Shown here one piece after another: positions 12,910 through 20,112 of a stretch of 26,839 bases of DNA. The notes under the pieces were generated by a model. That model was not told where the DNA came from and searched no databases. It saw only the letters and a program-made list of their open reading frames with translations. Source of the stretch: CAZVWV01 sp964631745 (GTDB lineage: Bacteria; Bdellovibrionota_C; UBA2361; JBGSMV01); the NCBI GenBank assembly GCA_964631745.1, contig CAZVWV010000036.1, forward strand, positions 1-26,839, given 5' to 3'. The stretch's first letter is position 1. Every line of letters begins with the position of its first letter. The translations under genes were made by a program, and so were the position numbers.

Positions 12910-13794
12910 ATGAAAATCATCAATTTTGGTTCCCTGAATATTGATCATGTGTATCGTGTTCCTCATTTCGTTCGCCCGGGGGAAAGTTTGCCCAGTGAAG
13001 ATTACTCAGTTTTCGCCGGCGGGAAGGGAGGAAATCAATCTGTTGCGCTCTCTCGGGCAGAGGCACGAGTAGTTCACGCGGGGAAAATTGGGGCTGATGG
13101 GCGATGGTTGAAGGATTATCTTGATAAATCTTCGGTTGATACTTCTTTGATTCTGGAAGGCAGTATGCCGACTGGCCACGCTATTATTCAAGTCGCTCCA
13201 GACGGACAGAACTCAATCATAGTATACGGTGGCGCCAATCAAGCTATATCAAGCGCAGATGTTTCTGCTGTGCTCGATAGCGCCGATGCTGGTGACATTC
13301 TACTTTTGCAAAATGAGCTCAATGCTACGCGAGAGATAATTGAAAATGCTTCACGAAAAGGGCTAATTGTCGTCTTTAATCCGGCGCCCATGACTGCTGA
13401 CGTGCGCGATCTTCCCTTGGCAAGTCTCCGATACATTATCGTAAATGAACTGGAAGGGGCAGCGTTGGCGGGAGTGGATGTGCCGCAGAAGATAATTGGC
13501 AAACTTGTAAGCCAACTTCCCGATACAGGCGTCGTACTCACGCTCGGAGACAAGGGCGTTCTTTATGGCAGCCGGGACGGGAATATCGAAATGCCTGCTG
13601 AGCGAGTAAAGGCTCTGGATACTACTGCGGCCGGCGATACCTTCACTGGCTATTTCCTAGCCGAGATATCACGCGGCGCGAAGTTGGAGGCCGCCTTGCG
13701 AGTCGCGGTTCGAGCTGCGGCTATTTGTGTTACGAGAAAGGGAGCAGCGGATTCGATTCCAACCAGACGGGAAGTCGTGGCAGAGCCAATTTAA
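12910..13794 (+). CDS. rbsK: Ribokinase / PfkB-family sugar kinase
   Basis: This 294-residue cytoplasmic kinase has both PfkB signatures. GGKGGNQSVA is at about 37-46, and DTTAAGDTFTGYF at 237-249 carries the anion hole and catalytic base Asp243. N-terminal FGSLNIDHVYRVP and NPAPMTADV in the middle fit ribokinase, which phosphorylates D-ribose to ribose-5-phosphate. Other PfkB kinases share these motifs, so the sugar is probable rather than proven. GGAGA lies nine bases before the ATG. No rbs transporter, deoxyribose or nucleoside genes are adjacent; it stands alone inside the accessory island. Confidence 0.85.
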   Translation: MKIINFGSLNIDHVYRVPHFVRPGESLPSEDYSVFAGGKGGNQSVALSRAEARVVHAGKIGADGRWLKDYLDKSSVDTSLILEGSMPTGHAIIQVAPDGQNSIIVYGGANQAISSADVSAVLDSADAGDILLLQNELNATREIIENASRKGLIVVFNPAPMTADVRDLPLASLRYIIVNELEGAALAGVDVPQKIIGKLVSQLPDTGVVLTLGDKGVLYGSRDGNIEMPAERVKALDTTAAGDTFTGYFLAEISRGAKLEAALRVAVRAAAICVTRKGAADSIPTRREVVAEPI

Positions 13795-13996
13795 CCAAAG
13801 CCCTCACCGACTTTGCGCGGTCATTAGGAGTGGAGGATCTATCAACTCCGCCAGCGGAGTGCCCTCAGTTATATCAATGGGTTGGTGCGCGTTGGCGTAT
13901 CTGCTCCGAAGACAAGAAGAGCTATCCATTGTTGCATTGGCATCAGTTTGGCGCGAAACTCTTGACTCAACAGGATATTACACTCCAGCTCGTTTT

Positions 13997-14398
13997 ATGG
14001 CCGATCTCGTAACAGTAGCATCTTTTGACAGTGGACCTAAGGCGCACCTGGCCCGAACTTTACTTGAATCAGAAGGTATTGCTGCTTACGTAGTTGGCGA
14101 TCAGGCGTTAAGTAGCAACCCAATCCTAATGTTTTATCCGGGAGTAGCTGTGAGAGTGCAGGTGAGCGCGGATGATTTGGAAAAAGCTCAGCGCATTCTC
14201 GGGGTGCCAAGCGTAGAATGTCGGCCTGAGCCCGGCTTTGATTGCTGTCCGAAATGTGGGAGTAAGGAAATCCAGAAATACGCCGATCCACGAACGCACC
14301 TGGCCTGGTCTAACGTGTTTGTTCTTATTGGTATACTTCTCGGGCTACGTCGACGCGCTAGGAAGTGTAAGGAGTGCGGATATAGACGGAATGTGTAA
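13997..14398 (+). CDS. DUF2007 domain protein with membrane segment and zinc ribbon
   Basis: The start is placed at the ATG of MADLVTVASFDS, because the DUF2007 domain begins there; the frame stays open further upstream into ribokinase sequence without recognisable content. Residues 5-75 (VTVASFDSGPKAHLARTLLE, then GIAAYVVGD and VRVQVSADDLEKAQRIL) form the ferredoxin-like DUF2007 fold, described as a putative prokaryotic signal-transducing domain. A C-terminal zinc ribbon has cysteine pairs CPKC and CKEC flanking a short hydrophobic segment (NVFVLIGILLGL). The total is 133 residues. The ligand and role are unknown. Confidence 0.75.
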   Translation: MADLVTVASFDSGPKAHLARTLLESEGIAAYVVGDQALSSNPILMFYPGVAVRVQVSADDLEKAQRILGVPSVECRPEPGFDCCPKCGSKEIQKYADPRTHLAWSNVFVLIGILLGLRRRARKCKECGYRRNV

Positions 14399-14488
14399 GA
14401 TGCCTGCGTCCCCCGGGATTTTTTGAGCCGGTACTGTGTGCACTCTTGACAAGATAGCGTTCCAAGAGCTCGAGTCTAACTTAGCAAA

Positions 14489-15613
14489 TCAACTTTTCCC
14501 AACTAGCCTTTCAACGAATGCGAGCCTGCGCTCCACAGCAATTACCGGATAGCCGGCTATAACTTCGGCCTCTTTAACTAGGGCCGCCTCATTGGGGCTT
14601 GGGGGTTCGCCTTTTCGGGTTAGATAAACAAAGGAAGTCTCATAGGGCTTATCTGGCCGCTTGCCGGCGAATAGGCAGAAGTTGTAATAGTCCCGCAAAA
14701 ATATCGGGCGATTATAGACTGCCGATGTTAACCTGAACTTGTTGTCATGGCCCAATGCACCGTCATTAGATGTAAAACCCTCTGTCTCCAATACTCCGTC
14801 TTTAGTCACGATGAACTGCTCAACATCTTGTGCCGGTCCACGCAAGTTCAAAGAGAAGTCTTTTGCTAATTTAAGAACCGGCGCACTCTGTTCAATCGAG
14901 GAATTAAAGTACATTACAAGCCGAGCGCTCTCAAAAAGCTTCACTTCCCAAAGACCGCAGTTTGCATCATTGAGAGCAGAAAAAAATGGCTGCACTGATT
15001 TTTCTGTAAGCGCTCGCAGGAGAGCCTCTCCTTCTAAGTAACATTTGAATCTTTGCGCAGCAGGCGCATGAGCATGAACAGGCTCGCGTCCTACGCTGTA
15101 ATAGGTGCCATGTCTCCCAATCTCGAATCGAACGCCGTGAACCAAATCCTCAAATAGCTTTTGAGCGCGTTTTTGTGAAATATCGTTTAGATCAGGATTA
15201 TTTAGGAATTGATTTTTTGACAGGAAGGTGTTTTGAAGCCAGACTGGTAGGGAATCTGCTGATAGACCCCTCCACCCATGTATGGCGAGGATTCTAAAGC
15301 CGCTCGTAGCAAGTTGCGAAACAAAGATTCGTACTGCCGGGTCTCGTATGGCCTCGTCAGGATTGTCGTCAAGAGCTTTAACAAATTTTTCTGCCTGTGA
15401 AAATTGCGTTCTGAACGAGGCAAGCGCGGCATGTCTGTACCCGATGATAGAAAGCTCCGGATTAACGTCTGGAATGGAAGCGGCCAGCTCGTTCCATCCG
15501 CTTTGCGGCTCACGAGAGGGCGGACGATGGGAGCCTAGTTTAACCCACCGGCTGACGGGAGAAGGCAGCTTTTCCTCCTGGCTTGGTGTATTTGGATTTT
15601 CCGGAGTTGGCAC
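14489..15613 (-). CDS. Unrecognised 374-residue protein
   Basis: It starts at a GTG with AGGA eight bases upstream. The first 50 residues are proline rich and look disordered (for example NPNTPSQEEKLPSPVSRW). The rest alternates helices and strands with no signal peptide or membrane segment. Notable stretches are GFRILAIHGWRGLSADSLP, KCYLEGEALLRALTEK and IFLRDYYNFCLFAGKRPDK. I see no nucleotide-binding loop, metal motif or repeat and assign no family. It is oriented away from the methyltransferase at 15839, with a 225-bp intergenic region carrying a large inverted repeat between them. It could be a lineage-specific gene of the island; its length and clean ribosome binding site argue that it is real. 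Confidence 0.65.
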   Translation of the reverse strand: MPTPENPNTPSQEEKLPSPVSRWVKLGSHRPPSREPQSGWNELAASIPDVNPELSIIGYRHAALASFRTQFSQAEKFVKALDDNPDEAIRDPAVRIFVSQLATSGFRILAIHGWRGLSADSLPVWLQNTFLSKNQFLNNPDLNDISQKRAQKLFEDLVHGVRFEIGRHGTYYSVGREPVHAHAPAAQRFKCYLEGEALLRALTEKSVQPFFSALNDANCGLWEVKLFESARLVMYFNSSIEQSAPVLKLAKDFSLNLRGPAQDVEQFIVTKDGVLETEGFTSNDGALGHDNKFRLTSAVYNRPIFLRDYYNFCLFAGKRPDKPYETSFVYLTRKGEPPSPNEAALVKEAEVIAGYPVIAVERRLAFVERLVGKS

Positions 15614-15655
15614 TTAATTTTCCTACATGTGATCAGGGATCAATTGGTTATGCTT

Positions 15656-15750
15656 GCTAGTGATCACTATGTGACATTAGCGAGAACGTTTCGATGTCAT
15701 TCGTATCCACTAGCAGAAGTACTATGGTATGTGTAGTACTTCTGTTAGTG
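15656..15750. repeat. Cluster of inverted repeats between two divergent genes
   Basis: The main element is CACTAGCAGAAGTACTA, a nine-base loop, then TAGTACTTCTGTTAGTG (15708-15750): arms of 17 bases with one mismatch. A separate perfect palindrome TAGTGATCACTA lies at 15658-15669. GCTAGTG at 15656-15662 is also complementary to CACTAGC at 15708-15714, so an alternative pairing that breaks the main hairpin is possible. It lies between the 374-residue unknown gene and the methyltransferase. No U-rich tail follows, so it is not a classical terminator. Confidence 0.8.
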
Positions 15751-15838
15751 CTATCATCTTAGATATTTCATCTAATGCGCACCTGTTTGTGAAGGCGGAG
15801 ATATTGCTGGGAATTATTCTGCGAGATTAGGAGGCCTA

Positions 15839-16540
15839 ATGGATAAGCGTGAGCATGATAGAGTCGTCAATTTCCACGGAGATCGTGCTGTCAGTTTGTC
15901 GGAAGGTCATGGGATAGACGTTGCCTCCCAACGCATGGATGACCTTGATCGGGAATGCCTAGCCTTTGCGCTTCAAACCCTACCCGGAAGTCGGCGGGGT
16001 ATGGATTTAGGCTGCGGGTCTGGAGCGCAGGGGTTCCGGTTGGCAGCTCTTGGTTATGAAGTTACTTTGGTAGACATCATCGACCACACTGATTTTTGCG
16101 CTGAGGTAAATAGGACTTTGTTCCAAGGGCGACTATATCCAATATGTTGTGATATTCGGAAAATGTCGAAAGAAAGTTTGCCGGGTGATATCACAATTCT
16201 ATACAGTCAACGATTCCTGCACTATCTTCCCTACGAAGAGGCTGTGCGGGTGGTGAAAACCTTGGCGGCCCGTATGTTAGGCGATGGCCGAGCGTTTCTT
16301 TCGGTAGGAGGAATCAACAGTGAACTCGGGGAAGGGTATCTGGAAAAAGATAAAAGCGTAAGAGATCGGTTTGGTTGCTTGAGCGCAAAAATGGCAGAAA
16401 AACATCTCGTCTATGCGCCGCTTTGCTTATTTAGCGAAGAGGAGTTCGCTGAATTCGGACGTCAGGCTGGGTTAAGGCCTCAGAAGGTTTGGTCGTCGCC
16501 TTTTGGCAATGTGAAGGGGATCTTTCTGCCCGGAAATTAG
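15839..16540 (+). CDS. Class I SAM-dependent methyltransferase
   Basis: This 233-residue protein has the Rossmann methyltransferase motif I MDLGCGSGAQGFRLAALGYE (55-74), followed by the acidic ribose-binding residue Asp79 in VTLVDI. ITILYSQRFLHYLPYEEA is a TehB/UbiE-like motif IV region, and GRAFLSVGG forms the next strand. The substrate cannot be deduced. The C-terminal part (residues CLFSEEEFAEFGRQAGLRPQ) resembles the end of TehB-type or small-molecule methyltransferases. A strong AGGAGG lies six bases before the ATG. The upstream region holds a large inverted repeat, which may regulate it. Confidence 0.82.
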   Translation: MDKREHDRVVNFHGDRAVSLSEGHGIDVASQRMDDLDRECLAFALQTLPGSRRGMDLGCGSGAQGFRLAALGYEVTLVDIIDHTDFCAEVNRTLFQGRLYPICCDIRKMSKESLPGDITILYSQRFLHYLPYEEAVRVVKTLAARMLGDGRAFLSVGGINSELGEGYLEKDKSVRDRFGCLSAKMAEKHLVYAPLCLFSEEEFAEFGRQAGLRPQKVWSSPFGNVKGIFLPGN

Positions 16541-16592
16541 GCTTGTCTCCGCAAGGTCTCTGAGAGGAATTTTGCCAGGGCCAAAATTCACC

Positions 16593-16626
16593 TTGCCCAG
16601 CCGGCTATTTTTGCATACAATGTATG
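16593..16626 (+). promoter_or_regulatory. Promoter and palindrome at the third vapB start (leaderless arrangement)
   Basis: TTGCCC (16593-16598) and TACAAT (16616-16621) are 17 bases apart. The expected transcription start is about 16628, next to the ATG at 16630. A 13-bp palindrome CATAC-AAT-GTATG (16614-16626) covers the -10 box. The layout matches the promoter of the second VapBC module (TTGTCC, 17 bases, TATAAT). Confidence 0.6.
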
Positions 16627-16629
16627 ACA

Positions 16630-16905
16630 ATGCCAAAACTCAAGAGAATTAACGCGCGTATTGAGAGCGACTTAGAACAGCTCGTTAGAAAGCTCGCTAA
16701 CCTTCGTGGCGTCTCGATGTCTGAGGTAGTTGTAGAGGCGCTTAAGCAATTTTGTGGGCGTGAGACGCAATTAAACGGGGCAGAGGCTTTTAAATCTTTT
16801 TCAAAAGCTGGCCTAATTGGATGCTTTAAGGGAAGCCAGGACCTCTCTAGAAATTATAAACGAGAACTTGCTTCGGCACTCCAGAATAAATGGCCAAGCA
16901 AATAA
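16630..16905 (+). CDS. vapB: Ribbon-helix-helix antitoxin (VapB-like)
   Basis: The start is set at the second ATG (16630), because the predicted transcription start lies near 16628; an ATG two codons earlier at 16624 is the alternative. The protein is 91 residues. KLKRINARIESDLEQLVRKL and GVSMSEVVVEALKQF form the N-terminal DNA-binding fold, and the C-terminal half (residues FSKAGLIGCFKGSQDLSRNY) is a typical toxin-binding extension. It should neutralise the PIN toxin encoded 19 bases downstream and repress the operon. Confidence 0.8.
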   Translation: MPKLKRINARIESDLEQLVRKLANLRGVSMSEVVVEALKQFCGRETQLNGAEAFKSFSKAGLIGCFKGSQDLSRNYKRELASALQNKWPSK

Positions 16906-16924
16906 AGCGCCAGGCAGGTAAGTT

Positions 16925-17347
16925 GTGGTAATAGCCGACACCGGGTTCTTTATAGCTCTACTAAACCGAACTGACCGGTATCATCGGCGGGCAAAGGCGG
17001 CCCTGCAGGGATTAGACGAGGGCCTTATCACCACCTGGCCTGTCCTTACTGAAACATGTCATATCCTTCTCAAACGCGGCGGGGTCTTTCCAATGACTAG
17101 ATTTATGGAACAAGTGATGCGCGGCTCCTGTGAGATCTTTGACATTCCGAAAGAGATGTATCCTAAGATTTTAAAACTCATGGCTAAATATCATGATCTT
17201 CCTATGGACCTAGCCGATGCTTCATTGCTCTTGCTGGCTGAGAATTTAAACGCTGGTAAGATTTTATCGACGGATGAGAGAGACTTTAAGACTTACCGCT
17301 GGAAGGACCATGCACCCTTTACAAATTTGCTTAAGCTTGGGTCATAG
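16925..17347 (+). CDS. vapC: PIN-domain toxin (VapC-like)
   Basis: This 140-residue PIN nuclease starts at a GTG. Active-site acids are Asp5 in VIADTGFFIALL, Glu43 in ITTWPVLTETCHILL, Asp98 in LADASLLLLA and Asp117 in STDERDF, all intact. It shares the TTWPV-x-TE and ADASL motifs with the toxin at 12424-12837 at matching residue numbers, so these are two divergent copies of the same module type within 4.5 kb. Unlike that pair it does not overlap its antitoxin. Confidence 0.88.
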   Translation: MVIADTGFFIALLNRTDRYHRRAKAALQGLDEGLITTWPVLTETCHILLKRGGVFPMTRFMEQVMRGSCEIFDIPKEMYPKILKLMAKYHDLPMDLADASLLLLAENLNAGKILSTDERDFKTYRWKDHAPFTNLLKLGS

Positions 17348-17412
17348 TCTGGGTTATAGTCTCACTGCCAGATGAGTTTGGATGTTTTTTTACCAGGCCA
17401 GAAAATAGCTGC

Positions 17413-17453
17413 TTGACGAGACTCGAATTATAATCATATAATAATCATATTAT
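17413..17453 (+). promoter_or_regulatory. Promoter and repeat operator of the Phd/RelE-type module
   Basis: TTGACG (17413-17418) and TATAAT (17437-17442) are 18 bases apart. A 10-bp direct repeat ATAATCATAT occurs at 17430-17439 and 17441-17450. The second copy is part of a near palindrome ATAAT-CAT-ATTAT (17441-17453). These sites overlie the -10 box and start point, as expected for antitoxin autorepression. GAGGTG lies eight bases before the antitoxin ATG. Confidence 0.65.
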
Positions 17454-17469
17454 ACTATGAGGTGCTATT

Positions 17470-17763
17470 ATGAACAATATCGACCTTCAGCAGATTCATT
17501 CGTTAACGGATTTTCTCCGCAACCATAAGGCACATATCGCACGGATCAAGAAAACTGGTGATCCAGAGATCCTCACCATAAACGGAAAGGCTGAAATTGT
17601 TATGCTCGACGCTGAAAGTTATCAATCGATTCTAGAAAAATTACAGCAGATTGAAACCATAGAGGCAATTCGTATTGGGCTTAAGGCCGCTCAAGATGGC
17701 GATGTAAAACCTGCCGAGCAAGTATTCCTTGAGATGAAGTCAAAGTATGGCATATCAGATTAA
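17470..17763 (+). CDS. Phd/YefM-family antitoxin
   Basis: This 97-residue antitoxin has the YefM-like core: LTDFLRNHKAHIARIKKTG, then DPEILTINGKAEIVMLDAES, a DNA-binding and dimerisation fold. The C-terminal helix region (residues EAIRIGLKAAQDGDVKPAEQ) is the part that binds a RelE/ParE-type toxin. It overlaps the toxin start by 17 bases. The toxin has an internal stop codon, so this antitoxin is probably now an orphan. The Shine-Dalgarno site GAGGTG is well placed. Confidence 0.87.
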   Translation: MNNIDLQQIHSLTDFLRNHKAHIARIKKTGDPEILTINGKAEIVMLDAESYQSILEKLQQIETIEAIRIGLKAAQDGDVKPAEQVFLEMKSKYGISD

Positions 17764-18070
17764 AATCACCGCTCCAGCCGAAAATGATATCTATGCAGCT
17801 TTTGAACGAATAAGAGTAGTCGCTCCTTCTGTTGCTTAAAGGTGGTTAAGGGGGATTTTCAAAACCATCTTTTCTTTAAAAGAAATGCCGGAGCGATGTC
17901 CACTCGCTCCTGAATCAGAGCCACTTGGGATTGCCATTCGGCATCTTTTTCATGGAAAAAGAACTTCGCTTTATAGAATCATCTTTGACATCCAGAATGA
18001 ATCCATCGTGCGAATTCTACGAGTTTGGCACGGCAATCGAGATCGGATTCAAGAAGAGGACTTAGAATGA
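17747..18070 (+). pseudogene. RelE/ParE-family toxin gene with an in-frame stop codon
   Basis: The frame from ATG 17747 to TGA 18070 would encode 107 residues of a normal RelE/ParE toxin: MAYQIKITAPAENDIYAAFE, then after codon 31 RWLRGIFKTIFSLKEMPERC, IRHLFHGKRTSLYRIIFDI and VRILRVWHGNRD. Codon 31 is TAA (17837-17839), where related toxins have a polar residue before W; CAA to TAA is the simplest change. No frameshift is present and family motifs continue in the same frame, so a single nonsense mutation accounts for it. Loss of the toxin is tolerable because the antitoxin gene upstream remains intact. A sequencing error or readthrough are the alternatives. Confidence 0.85.
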
Positions 18071-18155
18071 TTTCCGCTTGGGGTGCTAAGCCCAACAGCC
18101 GTGTCACCGGCCGCCATTTATGATTACCGTTCCGCGCGCATTCTTCAGCTAACCC

Positions 18156-19268
18156 CTACCCAATCTCCACCAACTCCTTTGCTGCTAAATCCGACAGGAC
18201 TGTGCAGCCATCACTTTGGACTACGACCAGATCTTCAATGCGGATGCCGAATTCTCCCTGGAAGTAGAGGCCGGGTTCTATGGTTATGCACATTGCGGGT
18301 TTTAGTAATTCTTTTCTTCCGGCTCTAAGCTTTGGTTCTTCGTGGATCTCTACTCCGACTGCGTGGCCGAGTCCGTGAATGTAATGCGCGTCGAGGCCGT
18401 GAGCGGCGAGTGAGTCTTTTGAAACATGATAGAGGGCTTCCGCCGAAATTCCGGCCTTGCAGGCGGCGATTGATTTAGTATTGGCCTCCAGCACGGCAGC
18501 ATATGCGTTTTTAAATTTATCGGGGGCTTTGCCGAGAAAAACAGTGCGGGTTAGGTCGCCGGTGTAACCTTGGTGGAGCATGCCGAGATCTATTAGCAGG
18601 GCTTCGTTTTTCTTTACCTTTTTTGTTGTGGGTTTATAATGCGGGCTAGCTGAGCCGGGGCCACTTGCCACTATTGTTTCAAAGCCTAGGCCTTGGGCGC
18701 CAATATCCAAGGCTATGCGCTGGATTTTGTCCACCAGATCTAATTCGGAGAGCTCTTCAAAATTTGCGAGCCTTAGAAATCGAAGTGTTTCATTCAGAGT
18801 GGCAACCGTAATCTCTTCGGCCTTTCTGAGCTTGGCGATCTCTTCGCTTGATTTTATCTGGCGCAACTCGCGAATCAGTCCTTCGGACGGAATTATTTTA
18901 TGCGCGGAATGCTCAAAGAGGTTCTTAAATTCTACATAGGAAAGGTTCTCACCTTCGACTAAAACCTTGGTCTGAATAGGAAGATGTTGCTCAAAAAGGG
19001 AGAGTAAACGATCGCGTTCCGGATCGGCCACCACAGTTACATGGCCGCTCACTACAGCGCTGCTGGAAAGAGCCTCTTGGCGATACATCTCAGGCACGAA
19101 CAATAGCGCTTTCTCTTTGCTAAGCAGAAAAGATGACTCGCGCGCATGTGGGATCTTTCCCAGAAAGCCCGTCAGGTAGAAAATATTGTAAGGGTCCGTA
19201 ACAAACAGCGCTTCGCCTCCAAGTTGTATGATCTGTTGAAGTACCCCGTCTAATATTTGGCTGCTCAT
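18156..19268 (-). CDS. pepQ: M24-family Xaa-Pro peptidase (PepQ/PepP-like)
   Basis: This 370-residue cytoplasmic metallopeptidase has an N-terminal creatinase-type domain (about 1-135, DPYNIFYLTGFLGK) and a pita-bread catalytic domain. The five metal ligands are all present: Asp227 and Asp238 in LLIDLGMLHQGYTGDLTRT, His302 in IHGLGHAVGVEIHE, Glu331 in ITIEPGLY and Glu345 in RIEDLV. It would cleave Xaa-Pro bonds in dipeptides or at N-termini using a dinuclear metal site; whether it is a dipeptidase or an aminopeptidase cannot be told. It overlaps ygfZ by four bases (ATGA), so the two are co-translated. Confidence 0.88.
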   Translation of the reverse strand: MSSQILDGVLQQIIQLGGEALFVTDPYNIFYLTGFLGKIPHARESSFLLSKEKALLFVPEMYRQEALSSSAVVSGHVTVVADPERDRLLSLFEQHLPIQTKVLVEGENLSYVEFKNLFEHSAHKIIPSEGLIRELRQIKSSEEIAKLRKAEEITVATLNETLRFLRLANFEELSELDLVDKIQRIALDIGAQGLGFETIVASGPGSASPHYKPTTKKVKKNEALLIDLGMLHQGYTGDLTRTVFLGKAPDKFKNAYAAVLEANTKSIAACKAGISAEALYHVSKDSLAAHGLDAHYIHGLGHAVGVEIHEEPKLRAGRKELLKPAMCITIEPGLYFQGEFGIRIEDLVVVQSDGCTVLSDLAAKELVEIG

Positions 19269-20086
19269 GGCAACAACTCCAAGGAGTTCTCGCCGCTAGT
19301 GAATTGCGAGAGAGAGCTTTCATTTTTTAGATAAGCAAAGATGTAAAGGGAACTTGCGGTACGATCTTCCGCCACGCTACAGATTTTGCCAACCGGAACG
19401 CCGCTGGCGCAAATTGGATCTGCTGGCTTTAAGAGAGAGGCGCTTCTGGCGCACAGTAATCGTAACAGACGCGGGGCTTTGCCGTGTGAATCTATGCGCT
19501 CAAGTACTTCCTGGCCGACGTAGCAGCCTTTTGTTAGCGAAATTACTCCGTCTAATCCGCTTTCGGAGATAATTGCGTCCTGGTTAATCTCTTCCGGGAA
19601 AAGAGGAAGCCCGGCTTTAAAGCGCCGAGTCTCGAAGGCTTCTTTGGATAACCATTCTATATTTTCTTTGGGAAGCTCTTTTAGGTTAGATAGAAGATGA
19701 GCGCCGTATCGCGAGCGATCGCTAAGCGCTAGCTCTAAGACCTCGCCGGGTATTATCCAATCGCCTTGGTTAAAAAGGTGAAATAGTCGCCAAGAGTCAG
19801 AGAGATCCGTAACTGTGACGCGGTCGGCCACTATAAATTTTTTTACGATCTGAATAATCTTCTCTCGCTCAGGGGACGTGGCGGCTAAAAGAAAAGATTC
19901 GTCTGATCTCTTCCATACCGAAAACAACGCTTCTGTGCGCCCCTGTGCGGTCAGAGCCGCTGCCAGCATTGCGTCGCCAATTGGCAGCTTTTTAACGTCG
20001 TTACTAAGTCTTGCGTTCAGATAGCGCAGGCTGTCTTTCCCGGTGACCTCAAGAACTGTGGCATCGTATTTAAATAGCTGGGCCAT
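19265..20086 (-). CDS. ygfZ: YgfZ/GcvT-like folate-binding protein (iron-sulfur cluster maintenance)
   Basis: This 273-residue protein has the GcvT-like fold and the diagnostic motif KGCYVGQE at 186-193 with the essential Cys188. The N-terminal VLEVTGKDSLRYLNARLSND fits the same family. YgfZ uses tetrahydrofolate to support repair or assembly of [4Fe-4S] enzymes such as radical SAM proteins, and the radical SAM protein HemW is encoded elsewhere in this window. It lies between lepB upstream (26 bases) and the M24 peptidase, with which it overlaps. Confidence 0.9.
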   Translation of the reverse strand: MAQLFKYDATVLEVTGKDSLRYLNARLSNDVKKLPIGDAMLAAALTAQGRTEALFSVWKRSDESFLLAATSPEREKIIQIVKKFIVADRVTVTDLSDSWRLFHLFNQGDWIIPGEVLELALSDRSRYGAHLLSNLKELPKENIEWLSKEAFETRRFKAGLPLFPEEINQDAIISESGLDGVISLTKGCYVGQEVLERIDSHGKAPRLLRLLCARSASLLKPADPICASGVPVGKICSVAEDRTASSLYIFAYLKNESSLSQFTSGENSLELLP

Positions 20087-20112
20087 AGACGATGGTGATG
20101 ATTAGGTGAGGG

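Noticed and set aside
13725..13996. Upstream extension of the DUF2007 frame into ribokinase sequence, and a second frame 13725-14012.
   Set aside because: Neither has domain content or a start signal. The DUF2007 domain begins at the ATG at 13997.
15708..15750. The large hairpin as an integron attC site.
   Set aside because: The arm ends lack the GTTRRRY core pattern, and no integrase or cassette array is present.
17885..18070. Separate small gene starting at MPERCPLAPE.
   Set aside because: It is the 3' part of the RelE/ParE toxin in the same frame after the TAA at codon 31, so it is not an independent gene.
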